From Tetracladium setigerum (taxonomy: Eukaryota > Ascomycota > Leotiomycetes > Helotiales), in the NCBI GenBank assembly GCA_031472005.1, contig PZJY01000004.1, positions 2,454,556 through 2,518,555 of the forward strand: a stretch of 64,000 nt of DNA, read 5' to 3'. This document shows, piece after piece, positions 47,101 through 57,994 of the stretch. The notes beneath the pieces are model-generated. The model ran no database searches, had not been told where the DNA came from, and worked only from the letters and a program-made list of their open reading frames with translations. Every line of letters begins with the position of its first letter. Position 1 is the stretch's first letter. The position numbers and the translations under genes are program-made.

Positions 47101-49545
47101 CGAGTCGATGACAAATGGAAGAAACAAAAGCCAGCCTTCATGGGGCATATCACTAAATTTTGGCACATGTTAGTCACGTGATTTGCCCGAATTTTAAATT
47201 CTTGTGAAGTCGGAACTCAGCTTACGCAACATAGTTAAAAGGAGCTTTGCCCCTGTCGAAAGCATGAAATTCTTTGAGTCGGAGAGGACTTATATAATGC
47301 GACTCGCCTGTTTCACGAACGATCAGTAATTTGCTTTTAGGGTGGCGTAGAGCCTCAGTAGAGGTCGAAGGGGATGGAGGATCATTTTACCCCAGTCATT
47401 CCAGGTGATAATCTGGAGGTATTCAGGTTGATGTTCAGGTTTCATAGAGATAACTTGTTGCCACCGATCAAACCACAGGGAATCTCCGCGCCAAAGCCAG
47501 TTCTTTCGGAAGCCAGGCCTACGTGCACAAGGAGTCAGCCGGTCACTTCAAATCAATGCAAAAACAAAACGCAACCACACTTTATACTTCTGAGAATGTC
47601 TTTGGGAAATAGATCTTGGGTATTCCAAAGCCTTAACTACTTACATATTTGTGTAGAACCAGGGGCTGACTGGCATCATGTAGGTTTTTCCGTTCAAAAA
47701 CTCCCGGTAGGATTCATCTACCGTGGTGTACCTGAATCTAATTAGTGAAGGAACGTACAAGAAATATGTTTGCATAGACAACTAACATATCATTTGGCCC
47801 TTCTGGCCACTGTTGGTACAGAGAGGGTTAGTATCAAGATGAAGGATCACAACGGTCTTTGTTTACAAAAACATCGCGAAAAAGACTATTAAGCGAGGAT
47901 CCCATGATCTTGAAGCGGGAAAAGAAAATTGAACTTACCCCAGCCCAGCCTTCGACAAAGTTAGCAGAGGCCTCAAAAATCAGAAAATTGGAGAAACATA
48001 CTGAAAAGCCCATCAACAACTCCCGTGTCCATGGCTCTTTTTGCACCTAGGGAGGACCAGGAAGGAACAAAGTAACAACCCGTAATTGTTTTGATAGATG
48101 GCCACTAATTTAACATGAATTTGTCAAAAAATGGGTCTATGACTTTTGGGATTGAGATTGTGGTGTTTATATTGCACTTACATCAGGGGCGGCGATTGGT
48201 CCTTCGAATGTGGAGACTAAAGGTTGCTCTCCACGTTTAAAATATGCAGGATTTGAACTGTATTGATTAATCAACGCAATCACGTCGTCTTTCTTCCAGA
48301 CTCCATTTCCTGCATAGTCGAATGAAAACAGTAATTTGAAGCTTGAACCAAGATTGTTTGCAGCTGTGAATGCATTCGCGAGAGATTGTCCATTAGTAGC
48401 CTCACCGCGGGCCATATTGAGAACGAATCCATCAATCTGTTTCAAAATTCAGCAACGATCTTTGAAATCAACAAGTTCTTGACGCGAGGGACGGAAAGTT
48501 TCCAATCCGAGCAAAGCTCAAACTATCTGCTTCAGGGCGAAAAGTATGCTCCGAAATATTCGGCGCGCCTTGCGCGACATTGGGAGATATTGCCTCAGAT
48601 CTATCATATCAAAGGATATAAAACACCAAAAAATCTATAAAGATGTTTTTGTAAGAAAATACATACGTGGTTATCTCTTGCTAAAACCATATCGATTTGC
48701 CAGTTTGCGGTAGTATAGTAGACCTGGTATTATTAGAGACCATATATGTATGGAGTGAAATACCCACCGTATTGGAAACCTGAAAATTCTATTAGTTTTT
48801 CTTCGAGAAAAATGGAGTTACTCACCATGAAATGAGCAAATACAGCTTTTGTACCACCAGCAGCAAGTCGTGCAGCCCCCAGGGGAGCTTTGGTCTCGGT
48901 GGATGCGTTTCTCCATTTGGGTGGAACAGTTCCATTGATGCTTGAGGTGCTTAGGGGAAGGCGAGAAATCTGTGATGGAATCCACAAGGAAGTACTGTTC
49001 ACGGGGAAATGAAGAGTGCTATTCGTGAATAAGGGAGGCTTCCCAGACACCTGGGAGTGTACCGCTGTGGAAGTTGTATTCGAGGGGTAGTGATACGTCC
49101 CGTTGGAGATTGGCACAGGCTTTCCGGACGGTTTTGACGTTTGTTTTGTGGCATTATAAACAGACAGAGTCGTCGTTGTGATCGCTTGCTGAGATGGTTT
49201 TGGATCTGAATGTGATGTTTCCGTAGATGGCAACGTCAAAATTGGGGTCGATGAGCTCTCTGTAACTGAAGGTAGAACAGGCGTCGAGATTGACTTTGAA
49301 GTTGTTTCTGTAGTGAACTGGGATTCCGTCTCTGTCAATTGAAAAGAAGTTACCGGATTTTTGGAGGTCGTGGAGCAATAGTTGGTCCCGTTCGTTGAAG
49401 TTGAGTTCGTCAATGATCCAGTGGCATACGATTGAACGCAAGACGAAGCATTTCTCGGACCATGCTCAAATGTCAAAGCTCCTTGGACTGCTTTTAAGAC
49501 AATTGACACAAAAAATATCTCAACAATCCCCTTTGTGATAAACAT
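44167..49545 (-). CDS. Secreted GH71 alpha-1,3-glucanase (mutanase) with Cys-rich tail
   Basis: Endo-hydrolase of alpha-1,3-glucan, a fungal cell-wall polymer. Signal peptide at 49545 (MFITKGIVEIFFVSIVLKAVQG), then about 190 Ser/Thr/Asn-rich mucin-like residues. Catalytic domain exons: end of 49545-48826 (KAVFAHFM), 48779-48768, 48723-48667, 48436-48182, 48104-48002, 47949-47939, 47809-47787, 47731-47645, 47518-47391, 47307-47226, 47152-46986, and from 46917. Signatures in order: IDGFVLNMARGE, LLFSFDYAGNGVW, FVPSWSSLGAKRAMD, GLFSWAGWPEGPNDM, YMMPVSPWFYTN, NWLWRGD, IITWNDWGESHYI, EGWLLFLPFVID, GNTASQ. After about 46480 come four LCxxxC-x4-CP-type Cys repeats. A final exon (about 45460-44167) holds a long Pro/Thr domain with an acidic run (EEEEDEEEEEEEDDEE). 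Two exons are 12 and 11 nt. Borders of tail exons are approximate. Confidence 0.88.
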
Positions 49546-50604
49546 CTTGTTGATACCGAGTCAATACTTCGAAGTGAAGCAGTGCTGTCGTGCTCCGAAT
49601 ATGGTGGTAACTCCTAGTCAAAGAATATCAAAGACCATCTTCCTCTCGTGAGTTGTTTGCTATAGCTACCTCAATATGCCGATGCTTGAAAAAGAAGCCC
49701 CACTTTCCAGTACTCGTAGAGCTTGCATTGTAGCTGATGCTTGCGACAAGGTCAGCAAACTGGTGTGCTGCAGAGCGGACACACTCCATGTAAATGTGAT
49801 TCCTAGGTGCAGCATGCAGCAAACAATTAATACAGGGTTCCTGCATTCTAATTTAGAGTTTCCTTTCACCTTCCGTATTTGCCATATTTCTCATCTCAAA
49901 GTTTGGTAAACAATAGCCATGCTACCGTACCTACGCGAGTTACGAATTCAGAGTACAATTTCGAGATTACAGACTGAATTAGCCGAACCAGATTCTGATT
50001 ATTTTGGGTCTAGGTCGGTTGACCTTACTGTACGAAGATAACTGAGCGAGAGAATATCAGATACGAGGTATACGGCTGTGGTAAGCCTCTTGCATCTGTG
50101 GTGTCTACCTCCGTGAAGTAGAAGAGCGATGGCCCCTGAATCAGGGGTTTGAATACAGAGCAAATATTGGTCACGTGACTGTAACTCTCTGCACTCCAAC
50201 CTCTGCTAATTACATGAATGACAACTACCAAGAGTCTACTTGTTGGATAGATGTTCGTGTCAGAAGTCATGAAAATCACTAGCAAGTGGTGAAATCAACT
50301 TTTGTTGAAGAGCAAAAAGTAAACGAAAGGATATCATTTCTTCCAACTCTGACAAATAACTTTCACAAGTGCAAGATTTTCTCCTGTATCTATCCTGCTA
50401 TACTAATTCTCTGGGCTCTGAGAGTTGAGGTGATACACAAAATTCAAACAAAATCCCAGCAAAACAGAAAGAGATAGACGACTAGATCAATTGCTGCGCC
50501 TCCGCCCAGTTTAATACACATACAAAACACTAGAACTTGATTGCAAAGCTAGGAGTGATGCTTTTGATCTTTTTGCCATACTTCGTTCTTTACCTTGTAG
50601 TATT
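49546..50604. other. GH71 upstream region
   Basis: 1.06 kb between the GH71 start and the stop of the NucA/NucB-like gene, both on the minus strand. It holds the GH71 promoter. No other coding frame was recognised. Confidence 0.5.
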
Positions 50605-51999
50605 TCAGTTGCCACGCCACGAAGCCGGATCATCAGCCCAGACAAGACTGCAACCAGGCTTAGTGGTTCCCTGATATTGTGGGCCATAACAGTACCGTTT
50701 TCTGTTGTTCGCCTCAACCCAGGTTGCGTAACTGTCACTGCTAGCATCATCTACCATCTGAAAATCAATCCTGAAAATAGTATCAGGTCCCGCTGATTGC
50801 AAAGTCCCATCGTTTGAGAAAAACCTCTCAACCCATGTCCGAATGCCCCCAAAAGCCTGTCCTTGCCAGTCCTGCTCTGACAACCTATACCTAATGTTTT
50901 TGTTGCATTTTGTGAATTTAGGCGCACCTAAGGCTTATTAGCTTGATATGTAGAAGATGTAGCGCGTCAATCATGATCTCCGGTAAGTAAAATTGGCTCC
51001 TTACAATATGTGCGAGCTGGACGTGTTGCTCCCTGGCCCCCTTGAACCCAACTGACGTCCGCCTGGTTAGCCATCAAACATTGTATGTGTTCTGTAATGC
51101 GAAATCTCACCTAGCAGGTGGGAACTATAAAAGAATGGTCGTTAGCTTTTGTTTGACTTGAACGTTTTTTGATGTCCTCGGTCCCGAAACAAGCAGTCTC
51201 GGGAGTAAATGGCAACAAATGTAAATTCCATTACCTACCTCATCGCAAGTTAAGGCAGTCCCCTCTTTTTTATACGTTACGATCTGCCCGCCTGAACCAT
51301 TGGGATCAGCTACCACCTCCTTCGTTCCAAGAAGTCCGTTGGGATCAGGGATCCAGGGCGCAACTCCTGTTACTGGATCCACTTTCCCTTTTCTGTGATA
51401 CAGGGTGAATGGCTGATGAATATTTGGATATCTTTCACTGAGCCTGTGGTTGCGGTTACGAAGTTAGTTTGGTATATTCAGGGCATGGATGAGGAGTGAT
51501 AGAGTGGTTTCCAAGTCATGGAAACTTACCAGTCTGGCTGTGGTCTGGCTCCCCTTTCTGGACATCTTGGATTTCCTGGGGTTCCTGATTGCATCCAAGT
51601 AGTAGGACAACTAAGTTTGCGACGTGCATCAGCTCTAGCACCGACATTTGCATTGCTATTCGGACTTCTAAAGTCGTAATCATAGTGGAATGGTACAACA
51701 GAGTTGATGGGAATGTTGTATTGTTCAAGCCAATTTTTGGCATTGTTGCAAAGTGCTGGAACTTTGTAGCAGTTGTAGACAACTTTCGGACGAGCTGCGC
51801 TCCCAAGGTCCTTGACTAGAAAATGGAAGTTAGCCAAGGCCATAGTATTGTATTGCGAAAGCCTACTTGTGTAAACTATCGCAGGTGCACCAGCGTAGGG
51901 TTGAGCAGTCCACGTAGGCCCAGTAACGGCATCTGGTCCAGGAAATTGAGCATTGCTAAGTGAAATGAATAGCAAAGCAGTCATAAAAGGCCGCAGCAT
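50605..51999 (-). CDS. Secreted NucA/NucB-like deoxyribonuclease domain protein
   Basis: Signal peptide MLRPFMTALLFISLSNAQ at 51999. A first intron (GTAGGC..CTAAC..TTCTAG, about 51877-51823) fits inside a frame that is otherwise open. Then KVVYNCYKVPALCNNAKNWLEQYN and VPFHYDYDFRSPNSNANVGARADARR, RYPNIHQPFTLYHRKG, and DPNGSGGQIVTYKKEGTALTCDE. The NucA/NucB-like core follows across short exons: CDEFPPAS | WVQGGQGATRPARTY | CAPKFTKCNKNIRYRLSEQDWQGQ, to the stop at 50605. CDE-F-P plus the later EQDWQG match how fungal proteins of this family look; activity on DNA is inferred from the family. About ten cysteines suit an extracellular protein. It lies between the GH71 gene and a divergent LysM gene. 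Confidence 0.72.
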
Positions 52000-53118
52000 G
52001 ATGTCTTACGAGAAAAAGATCTCCTCAATAAATTCTCCAGAAACGATTGTTCCTTGTTGACTAGAGGACAAAACGAAAGAATGAAGAGGTCACGAAAGGA
52101 GGGATTAAAATCATCCCGTTAGAATTGCGGCACATCATCTAACATTAACAAACGTGATGATATGCAGACTTAGGGAAAATTGAACACTACAAATAATGGA
52201 CAAGAAGAGCCGTACGCGAAGGGATAGGAAATTACAATACGGCATATGCAATACATGGATATTTTCGCTTCCAAGGAAAAGTGGATGATGAACTGAACCG
52301 TCAGATGATATCGTGAGCAATTTTGCGGTGCGATTCCCCCACGTGTAGATAAGACTACCGACAAAAATAGTTCAAAATCGCTGTCTGCACTGGCGCAGAG
52401 TCGGGATATGCGTTGCTCCACTGGTAAGTAAGAGGAGGTAGGATGTGATTGCTGTAGTCGGCCAGCGTCTGGATAAATTCCGATGAAGTCGGGGGTCGTT
52501 CTGCAGCCAGACTGTTGGAACGCTACTGCAAGGCACGAGGTCCTCGAACTAGGGTCCAGAAGAACTTGTCCATACAAGTGTACCCTGCAACGATAGCTTT
52601 GGGGTTGCCGGCTAAATTGCGCAACGACGCGGGAACATCCGGCAGTCCCGTACACTCATGTTTGACAATGAGAGATCAGTCTGGCCGTGAAGAGAGAGGA
52701 AAGTTAGTATCCTTACCTGCATGCTGCAGGTTCCAAAGGATTTAGACCCCCTAGAACTTTGACACCAATAATCCATCCTCCCAATCACAATTCACCATGT
52801 ACCAATTTCCATGTTATGGGTCTGCATGCGAATCCTCAGAATTCTGACCATCTGATCTGAATTATCTCTGAAGTGAGCAAGGCAGCGATGCACAAACAGT
52901 TCCGAAAGTTCAATTTCATGGATCTTCCGGACCATCCGTGACAGACGGAGAAAGGCCTGAGAGTTTTGAAAGTCTTGGAGATTTTGGATGCTTTTCAGGG
53001 TCTCCGTTGATCCCACGATATCGAATCCAGAGTTCGTCTGAATCATTCTGTTCACAGTGCAGACTCTACTACATATTAGCCTCCGCGTTTGAGCAACAGA
53101 TTCCATATTCGAGTCGTC
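52000..53118. promoter_or_regulatory. Divergent promoter region, nuclease / LysM gene
   Basis: 1.1 kb between the starts of the minus-strand NucA/NucB-like gene and the plus-strand LysM gene. Minus-strand frames at 52170-52655 and 52792-53106 are open but unrecognised. Joint control of the two secreted genes from here is possible but not shown. Confidence 0.45.
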
Positions 53119-55326
53119 ATGATCTTCCCGTTATCTTCGTTTCGGTCGCTCGCCCTCCTTATTACACTGATATCTAGCCTCAGTCAACTTCATGCCAACC
53201 CATTAGTTGAGAGGGCAAATCCAGGTGTCCAACGGCTTTCACCACGATATGGTTCCATCATGGATGACACGCTCGGTACTCTCAACCGACGAGCTGTTTC
53301 GGCCAACTGTGCAATCCGAACCTTTACCGATGGCTATTCAACGTGTCAATCAGTCCTTACCGCAAACAATATAACGTTGGCTCAATTCTATGCGTTGAAT
53401 CCATCGGTGGGAAATACATGCCAAAGCTTCAAGCCGGGGGAAGATTACTGTTTGCGCACGAGTAAGCTCCTTTGCGACTACTTGGACAGCAAGCTGAATC
53501 GCTAACATGCCGAAGATCTGGTTATACCTATCTCAACAAATGGTGTTTGCGGCATACAGGCACCCTCGATAGTGACTTGCGTTGGCTCAGCGTTTGGCAA
53601 CTGCTGTGGCAAGAATGGCGTGTAAGTTCTGTGACCGTATCCAGTTGTGATCAATTTGAAGCTGACCATGTGAAGTTGTGGTTCTGGAGCGTAAGTGATG
53701 TTTCGGCCTATTGACAATAACTTGGGGATCTATGTTGATATGATTGCAGTGCATTCTGCGCGATTGGTAATTGCCAGCAAGGAGCTTGTGATGCCCAAGG
53801 ATATAGCTTTGATGGGAGATGTGGCTCCGAGTGGCAAGGCTTGAAATGTGGAGGGTCGTTGGGAGTTTGTTGTTCCAAAGCTGGCCAGTAAGTTGCTTCT
53901 TTGTCCACGTCGACAAGCTACATGCAGGAATCATTCTGGCGACTATTTGCCGTATTCGTGAATTTTGGTTGAAGGCTGCCGGCGCTTTTCAGCAACGAGG
54001 CTTGCCGGAATTTAATTCGGGACCGTTATCTTCGTACAAGGCGATCCATTGAGTTGTTGAGGACTAACGATTAGTACTCTCCTTTAGGTGTGGTAGCACA
54101 AATGCCGAGTGTGGATTGAACAATTGTCAGTCAGGATCATGCTCGGGAACAACAACAACATCATCTTCCACAACGTGAGCTAGATCAGCGTAACGTACCT
54201 GAACTCTCCTAACAAAGAAACAGTACGGCAAAGCCACTGCCCACCCCTCGCACACCTAGCCCTGATGGGACCTGCGGCTATCTGAACAAATATAGTAAGC
54301 GCAATTCTCCGACGATCGCTTCTCCTGGCAATATTGTGGGTAATATCAATACTGATCTGTCTCCTAAGTCTGCAACGGCACTAATGCTCAGATAAACTAT
54401 GGAAATTGCTGCTCTGCAGCAGGTGTAAGTTTGCATTCCAGATCTCTTTTGTCTGCTAGCGTCGACCGCAAGAATTCCGAAATTTCTCCAATACGGAATA
54501 CTAACAATTGTCTAGAATTGTGGTCTCACAGATTACCACTGCAGCAATTTGTTGGGATGGTATGCCGATTCTTCCTTGCCAAAGAAAGACTGCTAATCTA
54601 GGAGCAGTCAAAAGGAGTTTGGACTCTGCGATGAAATTACATTGACCACTATCACACTGCTGACATCTACAACCACCACAAGATCTACAACGAGCACCAG
54701 CACCAGCGCCGTAGTAATCTCCACACCTACACCATTTATTCCTGGTATGATCGCTGGATGTGATACCTTCGATTTCGTGAATGCCGGCGAGACATGCGCT
54801 AGCATCGCAGCTGCTAGAGGGGTGTCACTCGATGACTTTTTCAAGTTCAACCCGAGCATTCCACGAACTTGCTTTTCAGGGCTATTCTTGGGCTGGTATG
54901 CTTGTGTAAGCATTATAGGTCACACGCTCGGCCCTCCTGGAACAGTGGTCACCCCTCCAGCACCAGTACCAACTCATCTTCGCTTAATTGCGAATTACAG
55001 ACTCTGGGGATGTGTAACCCAAGCGCCATCGGTATCGGTTGTCTTGACCGGGTAGGCGGATGCATTACCCTTTATCCAATCAGAAATAAGCTCGGCTGAC
55101 GCAAATTATATCTAGGCGGTACGCAGATGAAAACATGACTGTGCAGAAATGCGCAACCTATGCTGCTGGGGCAAAATGGATCGGGATCGAGTTTGGATGG
55201 ATTTGTAGATATGGAAATAGCTTTGTTTTGCCAGCACCCGCGGTGTACCCATCCCCAAGACCTTTGGAGCGTTGTAACATGGTCTGCCAGGGAGATACCG
55301 AGACACTTTGTGGGGCGGAAATTTGA
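53119..55326 (+). CDS. Secreted chitin-binding protein, LysM-CBM18x3-LysM-WSC
   Basis: Non-enzymatic carbohydrate binder. Ten exons: 53119-53461, 53516-53621, 53676-53690, 53750-53887, 54088-54174, 54224-54294, 54369-54424, 54516-54559, 54608-55051, 55116-55326, giving 504 aa with all phases consistent. Signal peptide MIFPLSSFRSLALLITLISS. LysM 1: CAIRTFTDGYSTCQSVL..NNITLAQFYALNPS (about 68-115). Three CBM18-like hevein modules follow: GNCCGKNGVCGSGAAFCAIGNCQ; GVCCSKAGQCGSTNAECGLNNCQ; GNCCSAAGNCGLTDYHC. After a Thr-rich linker comes LysM 2: CDTFDFVNAGETCASIAAARGVSLDDFFKFNPS. The WSC module ends it: RYADENMTVQKCATYAAGAKWIGIEF..YGNSF..CNMVCQGDTETLCG. Exon 3 is a 15-nt microexon that completes CBM18 module 1. 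LysM effectors often shield hyphal chitin or damp chitin-triggered immunity; which applies here is unknown. Confidence 0.88.
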
Positions 55327-55734
55327 TGAGTTTGTATGAGAGGATGTAAGGAAGGGCGGAACAGGATGTCGGCGTCCGGGAACAGAGAAAGAAAACAGAA
55401 TGTATCATCAAAGATACTACAAGGAGATATGAAAGACTTTGTCCCACTTCAAAAGTGACACCGCGACTCTTGAGATCAGCCATACCCGTCAAAACATAGG
55501 CTAAAATTTGTGTTAGCAAATTTGTTCATATATGAGAGTGCACACTAGTATCCCACATATCAAACTGATTTGCCAATGTCATGGTCTCCTGTTCATATTG
55601 GCGTAATCGATTCTTAAACTCGCTAATGATGGTGATGGAAAGGGATTGCAGTTGAACTGGAGATGAGAGATGATGATTGTTACGCGTCACGAGAGACGAT
55701 GCTTTGTATCCAGCCTAGCCTCATACGTCAAGAT

Positions 55735-55835
55735 CACGTTTTGAGGCAGGAGAACCAACTTTGCAACTACTGCGATAGGAATATTGCCTGTTACTGTCGA
55801 ACCGGGACTATTTGTGGCAGGAAATATTCTAGTCA
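55735..55835 (-). pseudogene. Decayed fragment of a GH71-tail-like coding sequence
   Basis: On the minus strand, one frame reads IFPATNSPGSTVTGNIPIAVVAK. This resembles IFPATNRPGPTGTNNIPIAPVAE in the tail of the GH71 protein (minus strand, about 44675-44755). Nucleotide identity is also clear, for example GTTTGTGGCAGGAAATATT versus ATTTGTGGCAGGAAATATT on the plus strand. The surrounding sequence has stops and no extended match that I can see, so it is a relict of a second copy of this tail module. The edges are approximate. Confidence 0.65.
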
Positions 55836-56392
55836 CAAATATTATAAACACAAATGGTGTTGGAACCCATTAGGATCAAAACAGGTATTCAAGGATATTG
55901 TGACGACTAGATAGTCAGGTGACTTGCTGCTGTCTCGTTGCCTCTTTGCAGCATAGTGCTACTTGAGTGAGTACCTATTGATTGCCTACTCTGCACGTTA
56001 AAAAGACTTTAATATTTTCGAACTCCATTCCAAATAAGGAATAATGCTTCAAATATAAAAGTCTAATAAACTTCCTCCAAACCTCCAAGTAAATAATTTG
56101 ACTTCACAACGTCTAGAGACTATAGGAAATCCCGATATCTACTGTTCGACAACGAAATAATTACCCCTTAATACCATCCCAGAGCAAGTGTGATTGTCAT
56201 ATTGCCTGGGTAATAGAAGATCTCGTAAGTTTTAAAAATGTATCAATCCCCTAAGAGCTGCTCACGTGATATTGGAATAATCAGATGCGACCCATCTACT
56301 TCAGTACCTATCAACATCTCATCTACTCACGCCCTCCCCCACCATCAACATCTCATCCTCTCACACCCTCCCCGCCGCCATTCCACTCTCTG

Positions 56393-56584
56393 CCCCGCAA
56401 GATCTGTTCAGCAGAATCGTTGAATAAAATCACATAATCAATTTCTTTTGTACATTTTGGAATGGGGGGGAGAGGCAGCTGCGGAGGAACGCCTGTCATG
56501 TTGATCTTGATAATTGCTTTACCATACCCATTTATTATATATCCCCGCGAGATCTGTTTTGACAGAATCGTTGAATCAAACCAC
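56393..56584. repeat. Pair of ~40-base imperfect direct repeats
   Basis: Copies at about 56393-56433 and 56543-56584, 150 bases apart. Both read CCCCGC(A/G)AGATCTGTT, a short variable part, then CAGAATCGTTGAAT(A/C)AAA. Both lie upstream of the Pro/Gln-rich locus; function unknown. Confidence 0.7.
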
Positions 56585-56864
56585 TCAAAATTGTTTTTCG
56601 GCAGGTTTTCCGGAGTAAAAACCTTCCAATTCATGATCAAGTTCGTGGCAGCAATTCTTCCCCTACGGAGGGTGCTCCTTCCCCAAGTCGCTCCTTCCCA
56701 AGGGCAAGATGATGAAAGCCTAGCGTGTGAGTAATTTTCTTCGCATATTTGAATTTATTTCTGATTCCATCTTTTTTACAGGCTCGAGCATCGCTCATTC
56801 AATCTTCGTCACGCATTTGGCTTCATCTCTGATCCCAAGGTAGTCGTCAACAACATCCAAGAAG

Positions 56865-57994
56865 ATGGCCGGACTTCCTCATGGCTCCGCACCACCAATG
56901 GGGGAAGGAAATTCCGCTTTGAACTGGGCAGCAAATCAACACCAAGGCTTCATTCCACAGCCTCAACATGACCCACGATTCATTGCAGCGGGCTCGAGTA
57001 TGCATCCGCAAATGTCATTCGGCCAGAGCCAGATGAATACTATTCCAAGCCAGCCACAGCATTTGCATATGCCGTAATCACGTCAACCTCTTCCCACATA
57101 CTTCTACCCAGGCTACTCAGCGATGCAACAGGCCACATACCATCCTTAGACTACTGCTTTCACTAGTCACCCACCGCAAACCTTTTTCTATCAACCTCCA
57201 AATGTGCCCTTCTCGAGTTATCCACCACAGCAACTGTCCTACCAGCCTCTACCTACTTTATTCTCCTTTCAACCTCCACCCACTTCATTCTTGATTTATC
57301 TATCACCACAAATCTCCTACCAAACGCCAATTGCCCCTTCCCTAGTCAGCCATCGCAGCCATTCATCCATCAGCATCCGCACACTCCCTTCCCGAGTTAT
57401 CCCCCACAACAACTCGCCTATCAAACTCCGGTAGTTCCATTCCCGAGCTACTCACCGCAGCCATTCTCTTCCAACAACAACAATGCCTTGGGAATACAGC
57501 GAAGTCCTCCAAACGTATTTGCAGAAATAGCTTTCGGCCAGATGTACTCAAAATCCCACAAGGAACCTCGCCTGAAACACAAAGGTCAGTTCAACCATCT
57601 TCGTAAAATTCAAGCTTTTAACACTTGTGTAAATAGACATTTGAAGCAGCAACACATCGAAAGCCAAGGTCAAGGTCTGAAAGGCCCAAGCACACATGCG
57701 AAGAGGAAACTACATGAAGACGAAGAGATTGAACCTGCCAAAAAGTCCACTCGACGAAAGAGAAGCTCTGTCAAGTTCTCCATGACACTTCGATCACAAG
57801 CTTCTGCTAGCAACTCGAAAGGATCTGGTCGTTCATGTTCGCGTTCATGTTCGCAGGAGCCTTCAAAGAAACGCGTCCGTGTCTCAGTCAAAAGAGAGCA
57901 AAAAGGCGATGCCCAGTTTGATGACGATGTTGATTACACAGGTTCAGACTGCGTTCTCGATGCATACGAAAATGAAAAAGATAAAGAGGGATGA
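56865..57994 (+). pseudogene. Pro/Gln-rich protein gene, broken
   Basis: The ATG at 56865 opens MAGLPHGSAPPMGEGNSALNW, and the frame continues with a strong Pro/Gln/Tyr/Ser bias and repeated SYPPQQLxYQxP-type motifs. The same composition continues in frame across a TAA (57075-57077) and a TAG (57147-57149); each would be Gln with one C-to-T change. At the CCCC run 57334-57337 one base seems lost. The repeats then resume one frame over (PFPSYPPQQLAYQTPVVPFPSY) and lead without stop into a charged C-terminal part: KRKLHEDEEIEPAKKSTRRKRSS, Ser/Arg-rich, ending ENEKDKEG at 57994. No family was recognised; a nuclear role is possible from the basic runs. A splice reading using GTAATC at 57074 does not restore a sensible frame. 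Confidence 0.6.

Larger units (their letters stand above)
55327..56864. other. Intergenic with a decayed fragment and short repeats
   Basis: 1.5 kb of AT-rich DNA. It holds the relict at about 55735-55835 and a pair of direct repeats at about 56393 and 56543. A short plus-strand frame at 56634-56734 may be a leader or first exon of the following Pro/Gln-rich locus, but I cannot support it. Confidence 0.5.

Noticed and set aside
57074..57149. Intron GTAATC..CCTTAG spanning both stops of the Pro/Gln-rich gene
   Set aside because: Its 76-base length shifts the frame away from the Pro/Gln-rich reading into a sequence with early stops, so the in-frame-stop explanation fits better.
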